Positions 7,500 through 15,373 of a DNA stretch of 64,000 bases are shown piece after piece. This stretch comes from OFTM382 sp964352615 (GTDB lineage Bacteria; Planctomycetota; Phycisphaerae; Phycisphaerales; UBA1924): NCBI GenBank assembly GCA_964352615.1, contig CAYGSG010000008.1:1-64000 (forward strand). The letters are read 5' to 3'. A program made the translations under genes and the position numbers. A model generated the notes under the pieces. The model was given only the letters and a program-made list of their open reading frames with translations, was not told the origin of the DNA and did no database searches. Numbering within the stretch: the stretch's first letter is position 1; each line of letters starts with the position of its first letter.

Positions 7500-8138
7500 A
7501 TGACCAAGACCATCGCCCTTCTCGCCATCGCTGGCACCGCCCTGACGGCTAACGCCCAGCTCATCATCACCGGCGTGATTGACGGGCCCTTCTCTGGCGG
7601 CCTCCCCAAGGCCGTCGAGTTCTACGCCACCGACGACATCGCCGATCTCAGCATCTACGGCTTCGGCAGCGCGAACAACGGCGGCGGCACCGATGGCGAG
7701 GAGTTCACCTTCTCCGGTTCCGCGACCAAGGGTGACTTCCTCTACGTCGCCACCGAATCGGTCGGCTTCATGGATTTCTTCGGCTTCGCACCCACGTTCA
7801 CCGACGGCAGCGCGCCCAACATCAACGGCGACGATGCCATTGAGCTCTTCAAGAATGGCACCGTAATCGACATACTCGGTGACATCAACGTCGACGGCAC
7901 CGGCACGCCCTGGGACCACCTCGACGGTTGGGCCTACCGCAATGACGGCACGGGTCCCGACGGCTCCACCTTCGTGCTCGCCAACTGGTACTTCAGCGGC
8001 ATCAACGCCCTTGACGGCGAGACCAGCAACGCGAGCGCGGCCATCCCCTTCCCGATTGGCACCTACGTCCCCACCCCCGCGACCGCTGGTCTGTTCGCCC
8101 TCGGCGGACTGGCTGCGGTCCGTCGCCGTCGCGCCTGA
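7500..8138 (+). CDS. exported lamin-tail-like protein with PEP-CTERM-type C-terminus
   Basis: A 212-residue protein with a signal peptide (MTKTIALLAIAGTALTANAQ, cleavage after NAQ). The body resembles the lamin-tail domains found in extracellular nucleases and surface proteins: LIITGVIDGPFSGGLPKAVE, then YGFGSANNGGGTDGEEF, then GDDAIELFKNG. The C-terminus has a Pro-rich turn, a short hydrophobic helix (TAGLFALGGLAAV) and RRRRA, the layout of a PEP-CTERM sorting signal. The ATG at 7500 is chosen because GGAGGA sits 8-13 nt upstream; the earlier ATG at 7464 would hide the signal peptide. It is probably secreted and then processed by an exosortase-like system not present in this window. Its ligand is unknown. 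Confidence 0.8.
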   Translation: MTKTIALLAIAGTALTANAQLIITGVIDGPFSGGLPKAVEFYATDDIADLSIYGFGSANNGGGTDGEEFTFSGSATKGDFLYVATESVGFMDFFGFAPTFTDGSAPNINGDDAIELFKNGTVIDILGDINVDGTGTPWDHLDGWAYRNDGTGPDGSTFVLANWYFSGINALDGETSNASAAIPFPIGTYVPTPATAGLFALGGLAAVRRRRA

Positions 8139-8478
8139 GAGGCCTGACGACATCTGAAGAAGCTTTCCGTCGGCGGCTCCAACGTGGGCCGCCGATGGTC
8201 GTTTTCTGGCGATCCAGGAAGCCAGCGAACAAAGCCCGATATGGGACCTAGTTCCCGCCAGTGAGAGCGTAAAGTCTCTGTAAACACCGGTAAAACTTGC
8301 CCATCCGAGCCTGTTGCCGCGCCGCGTCGGGATACCATCCCGCTCACGCGATCGGTGGTGGGCAGCGGCTCTGTGCGGTCCTTTGGCCAGCATCCGCGTG
8401 ACAGGAGCGGCGGTGTGTTCCGCCGCGTGGGCGTTTGAGAGAAACGAACAACCGTTGGATGAGAAAGAGAGCTGAACA
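8139..8478. other. intergenic region with terminator-like hairpin
   Basis: The 340-nt gap between two exported-protein genes contains a hairpin at 8171-8194 (CGGCGGC paired with GCCGCCG) followed by GTTTTC, a plausible terminator for the upstream gene. The remainder probably contains the promoter and leader of the gene at 8479. I see no further gene in it. Confidence 0.45.
8171..8202 (+). terminator. possible rho-independent terminator
   Basis: A 7-bp GC stem with a 10-nt loop lies 32 nt after the stop codon of the lamin-tail-like gene. A short T-run (GTTTTC) follows a few bases later. The T-run is weak. Confidence 0.4.
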
Positions 8479-9507
8479 ATGATGCTGAAGACGATCGCAT
8501 GTCTCGCGGTGGCCGGTGCAACCATGGCCGCCAATGGCCAGGAACTTCTCGCGTGGTGGAGCTTCAACAACTCGACCTCCGACAGCAACCTCACGTGGAT
8601 CGACGGAAACGACCAGCTTAATCCCGTCTTTCGTCACATGCATGACAACGACGGCCAATTCAACGATGGATTCCTCGACTTCGCCAATGACCGCATGTAC
8701 CCCGTCTTCGATGGCTTCTTTATCAATCCCGGTGCTCTGATCGATCCCAGCGTGGTCGACTCGTTCGATCTCAACCCCGACACCAGCCTCTTCGGCGCGT
8801 ACATCGACGTGTCCGACCTCGAAGGCAACAACTTTGAGGGTGTCACGGTTCCGGGGCAGGCTGAGAACACATGGGGCTCGTACGGCGGAACCGATATTAA
8901 CATGCCGGCGGGGTCATTTGGTGGCGGGTCACTCGCCATCACCGGAACTGCCAACAATGGCCGCTCATTCGACATCGTCGCAGACCTTTCGAATTACCAG
9001 GACATCCAGGTCACATGGACGAACCGCATGACCGGTAACGGCCCGACCAGCCGCGAAGTGCTTGTTTCGACGGATGGTGTGAACTTCTCGAGCATCGCCA
9101 CTTTCTCGGGTGAGAATGACAGCACCCACCGTCCCTACTTTGCCAGCGCCGGCTCGGCGCTCAACAATGCTTCCAACGCGATCATCCGCTTCACATGGGA
9201 TGGGACCACCAGCGACTCAAGCAACATCCGGTTCGACAACATCGTTCTCGAAGGCACCGAGGGCATGGGCTCTGTCTGCGTCGGCGACATCGCCGATGAC
9301 TTTGGTACGCTCAACGGCGGTGATGGGATGGTCAGCTTCGGCGACTTCCTCGCACGGCTCGGACTCATCGGGCCTTGTGGAGCCGGCACCATCAACCCCG
9401 ATTGCATCGGTGATATCGCCGATGACTTCGGCACTCCCGGCGCCGACGGCATGATCAGCTTCGGCGACTTCCTCGCCCTGCTCGGCCTCATCGGCCCCTG
9501 CCCATAA
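8479..9507 (+). CDS. exported protein with paired dockerin-like C-terminal repeats
   Basis: A 342-residue protein with a signal peptide ending near NGQ (about residue 20). Its centre looks like a beta-sandwich with Asn/Gly-rich loops, as in LamG or similar ligand-binding domains (FEGVTVPGQAENTWGSYGG; FDNIVLEG near 250). The last 75 residues hold two copies of a module: CxGDIADDFG, DGMVSFGDFLA, LGLIGPC. The Asp/Gly spacing resembles half of a calcium-binding dockerin, so a pair could form one domain. Two adjacent ATGs (8479, 8482) both follow a GAGAG ribosome binding site. It is probably cell-surface or extracellular. The same module occurs in the protein at 35177. Confidence 0.8.
   Translation: MMLKTIACLAVAGATMAANGQELLAWWSFNNSTSDSNLTWIDGNDQLNPVFRHMHDNDGQFNDGFLDFANDRMYPVFDGFFINPGALIDPSVVDSFDLNPDTSLFGAYIDVSDLEGNNFEGVTVPGQAENTWGSYGGTDINMPAGSFGGGSLAITGTANNGRSFDIVADLSNYQDIQVTWTNRMTGNGPTSREVLVSTDGVNFSSIATFSGENDSTHRPYFASAGSALNNASNAIIRFTWDGTTSDSSNIRFDNIVLEGTEGMGSVCVGDIADDFGTLNGGDGMVSFGDFLARLGLIGPCGAGTINPDCIGDIADDFGTPGADGMISFGDFLALLGLIGPCP
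9277..9501 (+). repeat. two tandem dockerin-like coding repeats
   Basis: Each unit starts with Cys and GDIADDFG and ends with GLIGPC; the second begins at 9403. The pair closely resembles 35744-35965, both in protein and in DNA sequence (for example the shared GGCGACTTCCTCGC). Confidence 0.85.
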
Positions 9508-9557
9508 CCCGATCGCCTCCGGGCGAACAAGGGTTCGAACATTTTGACGACCTATCG

Positions 9558-9585
9558 CGGGCCGCTCCTCCACCGGGGCGGCCCG
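9558..9585 (+). terminator. inverted repeat after the dockerin-like gene
   Basis: CGGGCCGC pairs with GCGGCCCG around a 12-nt loop, 50 nt downstream of the stop codon. TCTTCG follows. It is a possible terminator, although no long T-tract is present. Confidence 0.4.
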
Positions 9586-9721
9586 TCTTCGTGCGCCGGG
9601 CAAGCATTGTTGCAATGTGCTTCGTCCGCTCGTCCACACAGACTTGGGGGTTTATCATCCCTCCCACGCCGCACGCTCGCGGCACAGACCACACCACAAC
9701 CCCCAAGGCGGAGATGCCCCA

Positions 9722-10192
9722 ATGGAAACCACGCTGATTATCCTCAAGCCCGACGCTGTCCAGCGAGGCCTCATGGGCCGGGTCATCTCACGCTTCGAGG
9801 ACAAAGGCCTCCAGATCGTCGGGGCCAAGCTCATGTGCATCTCGGACGACCTGGCGGCCACGCACTACGAGGCCCACAAGGAACGCCCGTTTTACGCTGG
9901 TTTGGTCAGTTTTATGACATCGAGCCCGGTCATGGTCCTCGCTGTTCGGGGCAACAACGCCATCACCGTCGCGCGCAAGATGATGGGTGCGACGTTCGGT
10001 TCCAACGCCGAGCCCGGGACCATTCGCGGCGACTTCGGCGTTTCAAACTCGTTCAACCTCATCCACGGCTCCGACAGCCCGGAAGCCGCCGAGCGCGAAC
10101 TGGGTCTGTTCTTCAACAAGGGAGAGGTCATGCCCTTCGACCGCGCCATTAGCACATGGGTCTACGACATGAGCGGCGGCGATCCGGAGTAA
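9722..10192 (+). CDS. ndk: nucleoside diphosphate kinase
   Basis: This 156-residue enzyme transfers the gamma phosphate from ATP to other nucleoside diphosphates in the cytoplasm. It is full length for the family. The N-terminus ETTLIILKPDAVQRGLMG is diagnostic, and the phosphorylated histidine lies in NLIHGSDS near residue 119. The substrate-site stretch RGDFG is present. The ATG at 9722 is preceded by GGCGGAG. The frame is open upstream to 9617, but that segment is not Ndk-like. It is a single gene, closed by a clear terminator at 10216-10245. Confidence 0.97.
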   Translation: METTLIILKPDAVQRGLMGRVISRFEDKGLQIVGAKLMCISDDLAATHYEAHKERPFYAGLVSFMTSSPVMVLAVRGNNAITVARKMMGATFGSNAEPGTIRGDFGVSNSFNLIHGSDSPEAAERELGLFFNKGEVMPFDRAISTWVYDMSGGDPE

Positions 10193-10215
10193 ATTCAGCC
10201 ACAGCAAGTCATAAA

Positions 10216-10245
10216 ACAACCCGTCCCATCAAGGCGGGTTTTTTG
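10216..10245 (+). terminator. rho-independent terminator of ndk
   Basis: AACCCG and CC pair with GG and CGGGTT around CATCAA, and six T residues follow. It starts 24 nt after the ndk stop codon. Confidence 0.85.
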
Positions 10246-10287
10246 TGGCATGGTCCAAAGGTTGGACGGTTCCGCCAACGCAACTGG

Positions 10288-10512
10288 TCAGGGCGTCACG
10301 CTGGCGACCGGCTTGATCGAGCCGACCACAGCGGGCGACTCGGTCGATATCTGGTCGGCGATTTCGCGCCGATGGATCGAGACCTCCCGTGGGAAGTCGA
10401 ACGCCACCCGGACCCGATCGCCCTTGACCGACGCAATACGCACCACCCCGATGGGGTTTCGCGGGTCACCGATCACCACTTCTTCGCCTTCTCGCCGGGT
10501 AATCACCAACAT
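10288..10512 (-). CDS. csrA: carbon storage regulator CsrA (RNA-binding)
   Basis: This 74-residue protein begins MLVITRREGEEVVIGD, the family hallmark, and continues with GVVRIASVKGDRVRVAFDFP and VSIHRREI; the conserved arginine near residue 44 contacts GGA motifs in mRNA. It is probably a homodimeric post-transcriptional regulator that blocks or exposes ribosome binding sites. The C-terminal extension after QIST is slightly longer than in short CsrA proteins. The ATG at 10512 has GGAGG 8 nt upstream; upstream codons in the frame are not conserved. No flagellar gene or fliW lies nearby, so its targets here are unknown. A good promoter sits at 10563-10590. Confidence 0.95.
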   Translation of the reverse strand: MLVITRREGEEVVIGDPRNPIGVVRIASVKGDRVRVAFDFPREVSIHRREIADQISTESPAVVGSIKPVASVTP

Positions 10513-10562
10513 ACGTGCAGCCTCCACATCCTGCGCGGCCTCACCAAATCCCACCGGAGCGC

Positions 10563-10590
10563 ACTATACCGCCTGCTTGCCCCGTCCCAA
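10563..10590 (-). promoter_or_regulatory. sigma70-type promoter of csrA
   Basis: On the minus strand TTGGGA (10590-10585) and TATAGT (10568-10563) are separated by 16 nt. This places the transcription start about 45 nt before the csrA ATG. It is the best housekeeping-type promoter I can see in the window. Confidence 0.65.
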
Positions 10591-10697
10591 AGCTACTTTT
10601 GAGGATTCACTGCAATGAGCGCGCGCCGAGACGATTCCGAGAGCCCGGGATTGAATCAATCATTCGTTTGAAATCGGCGATGCAGCCCCGAAAGCCG

Positions 10698-10964
10698 CTA
10701 TTCGATCGCTTCGACTCGGGTGGTCTCGGGGACGTGTTCGAGCAGGTTCCGCTCGATGCCGAGCCTGAGCGTCATGGCGCTCGACGGGCAGCCCACGCAT
10801 GCCCCGTGGAATCGGATCTGCACGACGCCCTCATCGGAGACATCGACGAGTTCAAGGTCCCCGCCGTCGGACTGCACCGCGGGCCTGATCCGCTCGATCA
10901 CCCGTGCCACACGGGCAAACAGCGAGGGGTCGCTCTCGGTTGTGCTTGGATTCGTAGCAGCCAT
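10698..10964 (-). CDS. NifU C-terminal domain Fe-S scaffold protein
   Basis: An 88-residue NifU-domain protein. The family core is RIRPAVQSDGGDLELVDV, followed by VQIRFHGACVGCPSSAMTL. The CVGC pair (about residues 56-59) binds or passes on an iron-sulfur cluster, so it probably acts in cluster assembly or delivery like Nfu. The ATG at 10964 gives a normal length; the frame runs upstream to 11063 with no family similarity. Ribosome binding is weak. It is transcribed toward csrA but is separated from it by 185 nt that include the csrA promoter, so they are probably independent. Confidence 0.88.
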   Translation of the reverse strand: MAATNPSTTESDPSLFARVARVIERIRPAVQSDGGDLELVDVSDEGVVQIRFHGACVGCPSSAMTLRLGIERNLLEHVPETTRVEAIE

Positions 10965-11105
10965 GGCTGAATCGTAGTCGGCTCGGCCTGTGGGCGGCTT
11001 GATATCCAACAGCCGAGCCCGCTGACGCGTCCGGTGCCCCTGCCTGCTAGCCGAGGGGCGCAAAGCCTTCGGACCGCAGCCTGAGGCAGCGCTCTAGACT
11101 CGGCG

Positions 11106-12614
11106 ATGCAAAGGACACGACACGTGCTTGCCGCCGCGATCGCGGCTTCGATCCCCCTGTCGCTCGCAGGCTGCGCTTCCGACGGCCAGACCCGCCACCC
11201 GGGCGCCTCGGGCAACCCGACGACCGATCTTCGCAACCCTGAGTTGCACTCGGGCGCGCGCACGACCGCGGTCGGGCAGCTCTGGCGACAAGTTGAAGCG
11301 GGCGAGGCGGACCGCTCGGTCGCGCGCGACACGCTCAAGGCCGTTGCATGGCCGACCAACAACCCCGAGGAGCTCCGCCTCGAAGCGCTGCGTGTGCTCT
11401 TCGCCGACCGCCAGGCCGACGACGATTCAAGAGCCCTCGCCCGCCTGATGCTCCCTCATGGCGGGGGTTCCGAGGACGTGACCGAACGGCTCGCGATGAC
11501 CGCCGCCGAGCGCGGCTGGACGGAGTGCGCGCCAGCGATCGTGCGCAGCTACGCGAACTACAACATCTCGATCGATGACGACAACCGTTCCGAGCGAAGG
11601 GCGCTGCTGGCGATGCACCCGGGCAAGACCATTCCGGAGATTGTCTACGCCGTCTTTCTCGATCCGCAGACCGACCCGGGGCCTGAGACGATTCGCTTTG
11701 ACGACCGCACACGCGCGGATGCATGGAACCTGCTCGCGCGGCTCGATCCCTCCGGCGAACTCCGAGCGGGGCTGATTCTGGATGCACCCAACGTGCCGGT
11801 TGCGGACTCAACACGACCGATGTTGGCAGCGCTCCGCGATGCGCTCCGCGACTTCCGCGTGGTGCCCATTACCGGCGACGAATTGCAGTGGGTGGCCAAG
11901 GCGCACGCCTCCAAGCCGCAGTGGTGGGCAGAGTCAAAGGCCGCGGTCGCACGGCTCGACTCGGCGCCGCGTCTGGCGTTCCGCCACATCGAGCCTGTTC
12001 GCTGGGCCGCTGCCAACCGGTCCGCCTGGCTGAGCGCCACGCGCGAGGAGCTGCTCGCCGAGATCGAATCGCGCCAGCAGCGGGGCACGCTGGTCGAACG
12101 CCGAGCCGACCGCACCCAAGACGGGCGAAGGCGCGGCGAGCGGGTCAAAGATTGGCTCGACACACTGAGCTGGGCCGACGCGCTGACGATCCGAGTGGTA
12201 GAAGCCGCGGTCGAAGATACGTACGTGCTCAGCCAGATCCGCCAGCAAGCCGCGCTCGACCGCGACGATTCCTCGACGGAGTACGGCGGCATCCTGGAAG
12301 CGGTCTCCACTGGTGGGTTCGATGCCGTGCTCTTCCCGCCGAGGCCAAGCCAGCGCGTCAACGACACCACCTTTGTCGCGAGCCAGGACATGCTCAACAA
12401 CAGCTCGGCCTCGCTCGCGCACTACCACCTGCACGCTCAGCGGAACAACAACGACCAGTACGCTGGCCCGAGCCTGGGCGATTTGCGATACGCGGCTCGC
12501 TCGGGCCGAACATGCGTCGTGTTCACAACCGTCGGTGATGACGAGGTCAATGTCGATGTGTACGGCCCGGACGGCTCGGTGATCGACTTGGGCGTGATGT
12601 CGCTGAGCCGATGA
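11106..12614 (+). CDS. predicted lipoprotein of unknown function
   Basis: A 502-residue protein with a lipoprotein signal peptide: a charged start, a hydrophobic core and the lipobox SLAGC, lipidated on Cys near residue 23. The middle is mostly helical with HEAT-like spacing (ELRLEALRVLFADRQADDDS). The C-terminal 100 residues look like an alpha/beta domain (MLNNSSASLAHYHLHAQ; CVVFTTVGDDEVNVDVYGPD). I do not recognise the family. It ends 17 nt before the M48 peptidase gene, so the two probably form an operon and may work together at the envelope. Confidence 0.75.
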   Translation: MQRTRHVLAAAIAASIPLSLAGCASDGQTRHPGASGNPTTDLRNPELHSGARTTAVGQLWRQVEAGEADRSVARDTLKAVAWPTNNPEELRLEALRVLFADRQADDDSRALARLMLPHGGGSEDVTERLAMTAAERGWTECAPAIVRSYANYNISIDDDNRSERRALLAMHPGKTIPEIVYAVFLDPQTDPGPETIRFDDRTRADAWNLLARLDPSGELRAGLILDAPNVPVADSTRPMLAALRDALRDFRVVPITGDELQWVAKAHASKPQWWAESKAAVARLDSAPRLAFRHIEPVRWAAANRSAWLSATREELLAEIESRQQRGTLVERRADRTQDGRRRGERVKDWLDTLSWADALTIRVVEAAVEDTYVLSQIRQQAALDRDDSSTEYGGILEAVSTGGFDAVLFPPRPSQRVNDTTFVASQDMLNNSSASLAHYHLHAQRNNNDQYAGPSLGDLRYAARSGRTCVVFTTVGDDEVNVDVYGPDGSVIDLGVMSLSR

Positions 12615-12630
12615 TGCCAACGTCTGGTCC

Positions 12631-14109
12631 GTGTTTACAGGTAGGCACCGCTTGATCCATGTGCTGCTCGTGGTCGCGTTCGTGGTTACCCACCTTTCGG
12701 GTGGGATGCCGCCAGCGGACGATGCGATGCCTGCTGCCCAGCGTTGGATGCTCTGGCTCGCGCCGATGTGCACGGTGAGCCTTGTGCTCGCGGGGTCGGT
12801 CTGGCGCCGCACGAGGCTGCTGGATCGAACAGGCCAGCTTGTGCATGCCCGCAAGGCGTTCAATGCCGCGGGGCGCACACGGGTCGCAGCGGTGGTCATC
12901 CATCTGGCTGCGATGCTGACGGTCGATCCGCTGTCGCTTGTGCGCACCGTCACCGGCGATCTGCTGGTGGTTGATGAGCTGCTCGCCACGCTGCCCGTGC
13001 TGCTCGTGTTTGTCTGGACATGGTGGGTGATGTTCGGCGTGGAACATCGGCTTGGAGAAGCGTCGATCATCGGCCACCTCGACCGCGGGGAACAGATCGA
13101 GGCGATGCCGAGCCGCGCGCGTTCGGTGTGGAACCACGTTCGGCAGGACCTGCTGTTCATCGTGGTTCCGGTAGTGGCGTTGATGGGCCTTGGCGAACTA
13201 GCGGGATCTGTCGCCGACGGTGTGCTGAGGGCGGATCCTGCGGTGCGCGCGCTCAACCCATTGTGGACCGACCCGCCAGCTTGGACCGAGCGCCTGCCGC
13301 AAGCATGGCGAGGCGAACGCGCCGCGATGGTCATCTCCGGTCCGGTCCTGATTCTGGGCGCGGTATCAGTAATGGCGATGTTCCCGCTGGTGATCCGCTG
13401 GCTCTGGGACACGGTCGAGCTCGGGCGTGGTCTGCTCCGCGATTCGATCGAGACAAGGCTTCGCTCGTGCGGCGTGCGCGTATCGACGCTGAGGGTGTGG
13501 CGCACACGCACCTCATCGGCGCTGGCCGGGGGCGCGAACGCGGCGGTGGTGGGGCTTGTGCGTCCGCTGCGCGACATGCTGTTCACGGATCGGCTGCTCG
13601 AGGGCATGCCGATGGTCGAGCTTGATGCGGTTGTCTGCCACGAAGCAGCGCACCTTCGGCAGCACCACGCAGCGTGGCTCGCTCTGGCGGTGATGGGTGT
13701 TGGTTCGAGCGCCGGGCTGTTGGCGTCTGAACTGATGGGTTCGCAGGGCGAGTCGCTGTGGGCTGCGGGCCTTGGCATCGCAGCGGCGCTGGGATCGGTC
13801 GTGCTCGTGAGCCGACGCTTCGAGTGGCAGGCCGACGCCCACGCGGCCCGATGGCTCAGCGCCGACGGCCTCGATGGGCCGGGCATCATGGCGGCGGCGC
13901 TCCGCCGGGTCGCCAAGCTCAACGGGGTGGCGATCACCCGGGCCTCATGGCGGCACGGGTCGATCGCGCTGCGGTGCCGAAAGCTCGCCAGAGCCGGCGA
14001 AACCGGTGTCGATCGGCTGAAGATTGATCGCAGCGTGCGCGCGATCCGGACCGCGATTGTGCTTTCGCTGGCGCTTACCGCTTGGCTTGCGTGGCGGACG
14101 CTCGGGTAG
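12631..14109 (+). CDS. M48-family membrane metalloprotease
   Basis: A 492-residue integral membrane protein with at least five hydrophobic segments in the N-terminal half. The zinc site is CHEAAHLRQHH near residue 337 (HExxH), and the third ligand region is EWQADAHAARWL near 398. This is the layout of the HtpX/Ste24-like M48 peptidases. It probably degrades membrane or envelope proteins. The start is uncertain: a GTG at 12631 gives the length stated, and a TTG at 12652 with AGGTAGG upstream is an alternative. A final hydrophobic helix ends the protein. It follows the lipoprotein gene closely. Confidence 0.8.
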   Translation: MFTGRHRLIHVLLVVAFVVTHLSGGMPPADDAMPAAQRWMLWLAPMCTVSLVLAGSVWRRTRLLDRTGQLVHARKAFNAAGRTRVAAVVIHLAAMLTVDPLSLVRTVTGDLLVVDELLATLPVLLVFVWTWWVMFGVEHRLGEASIIGHLDRGEQIEAMPSRARSVWNHVRQDLLFIVVPVVALMGLGELAGSVADGVLRADPAVRALNPLWTDPPAWTERLPQAWRGERAAMVISGPVLILGAVSVMAMFPLVIRWLWDTVELGRGLLRDSIETRLRSCGVRVSTLRVWRTRTSSALAGGANAAVVGLVRPLRDMLFTDRLLEGMPMVELDAVVCHEAAHLRQHHAAWLALAVMGVGSSAGLLASELMGSQGESLWAAGLGIAAALGSVVLVSRRFEWQADAHAARWLSADGLDGPGIMAAALRRVAKLNGVAITRASWRHGSIALRCRKLARAGETGVDRLKIDRSVRAIRTAIVLSLALTAWLAWRTLG

Positions 14110-14142
14110 CGTTTCCTTGTCCGGGGCGGGCTACCGTTGGCC

Positions 14143-15363
14143 ATGGCGCTCGATCGGTTGACACAGCCCGAACAGAAGCTCGCCCGGGCTATCTCCCAGC
14201 GAGCGGACGCGCTGCTTCATGATCTACGCCGGCATGTCGAGACCCCGACCGGCGGCAGCAATGCCCCAGCGCTCGATGAGACGCGTGGCCTGTTCACGGA
14301 ACGGCTTGAGGCACTCGGCGCGGTGACCCATAGCTACAAGGCTGACCCGAGGCCCGATTGGATACTCGGCACGAAGGACACCGGCTTTGCGCCGCCGACG
14401 GCGGTGTGCGCACGCCTGCGCGATGCCAAGCCCCGCGTGCTCATCGCTGGCCACCTTGACACCGTGCACGATCCGCAGGGCGACTTCCGCGAGCTATCGA
14501 TCGCAGCCGACGGCAAGACCGCCACCGGGCCGGGCTGCGTGGATATGAAAGGCGGGCTGGTGATTGCGATGGCAGCGCTCGAAGCGCTCGAAGAGTGCGG
14601 CCTCGACTGCGGCTGGTCGTTCCTGATGAACAGCGACGAGGAGACGGGCAGCTACTTCTCCGACACCGCGCTCGCCACCGAGGCAAGAGCGCACGACTTC
14701 GGGCTGGCACTCGAACCCGCGCTGGCGGGCGGGGAGCTTGCGGTTGAACGCATGGGCTCGGGGCAGTTCGCGATTCGGTGCACAGGCAAAGCCTCGCATG
14801 TGGGGCGAGCGTTCGCTGAGGGCGTGTCGGCGGTGACGGCTCTGGGCGCGTGCATTGTGGCAGCGGGCAAAATGCCGAATGTGGAGCGCGGCAAGATACT
14901 GAACATTGGTCCCCTCAGGGGTGGGGCTGCGACCAACGCTGTGCCTGATGAGGCGTGGGCGTGGGGCAACGTGCGGTACCCGACGCAGGAAGTTTGCGAC
15001 GAACTGGCATCAGAGCTGGACGCACTCGCCACGCCCAAGGGCGCGATGCCGGGTGTTGAAGTGATGCGCAGCTTTAATCGGCCCGCCAAGCCTCTGATTC
15101 CAAGGACCGAGAAGCTGGCGCTCTTGGCCCGAGAAGCCGCCGAGCACCTGGGCCAGAAGCTGCCGTTTGCCAAGACCGGGGGCGTCTGCGACGGCAACCA
15201 ACTTCAGGCTGCGGGATTGCCGACAATCGATACGCTGGGCGTGCGCGGCGGGGGGCTGCACACACCAGTGGAGTGGATCGAGCTGGGCTCGTTGGTGGAG
15301 CGGTGCCAGTTGCTGGCGCTGACCATCGCCCGGCTCAGCGAGGGACGACTGACTCTGGAATGA
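14143..15363 (+). CDS. M20-family metallopeptidase (carboxypeptidase G2-like)
   Basis: A 406-residue cytosolic di-zinc hydrolase. The metal-binding motifs are AGHLDTVHD (about residue 105) and GPGCVDMKGG (about 130), with the catalytic acid in NSDEETGS (about 165). The dimerisation domain follows (ERMGSGQFAIRCTGKASHVG). Relatives release C-terminal glutamate or deacylate N-acyl amino acids. Because aminotransferase, astA and astD genes follow directly, it might desuccinylate succinylglutamate in place of the usual AstE (inference). The ATG at 14143 is used rather than a TTG at 14137. It ends 10 nt before the aminotransferase gene. Confidence 0.85.
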   Translation: MALDRLTQPEQKLARAISQRADALLHDLRRHVETPTGGSNAPALDETRGLFTERLEALGAVTHSYKADPRPDWILGTKDTGFAPPTAVCARLRDAKPRVLIAGHLDTVHDPQGDFRELSIAADGKTATGPGCVDMKGGLVIAMAALEALEECGLDCGWSFLMNSDEETGSYFSDTALATEARAHDFGLALEPALAGGELAVERMGSGQFAIRCTGKASHVGRAFAEGVSAVTALGACIVAAGKMPNVERGKILNIGPLRGGAATNAVPDEAWAWGNVRYPTQEVCDELASELDALATPKGAMPGVEVMRSFNRPAKPLIPRTEKLALLAREAAEHLGQKLPFAKTGGVCDGNQLQAAGLPTIDTLGVRGGGLHTPVEWIELGSLVERCQLLALTIARLSEGRLTLE

Positions 15364-15373
15364 AGGACTAAAC

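Noticed and set aside
9526..9545. GGGTTCGAAC resembling a tRNA T-loop
   Set aside because: No acceptor, D or anticodon stems can be folded around it.
11934..14144. A 736-codon open frame on the minus strand
   Set aside because: It is a Ser/Arg/Thr-rich low-complexity translation opposite the lipoprotein and M48 genes, typical of a shadow frame.
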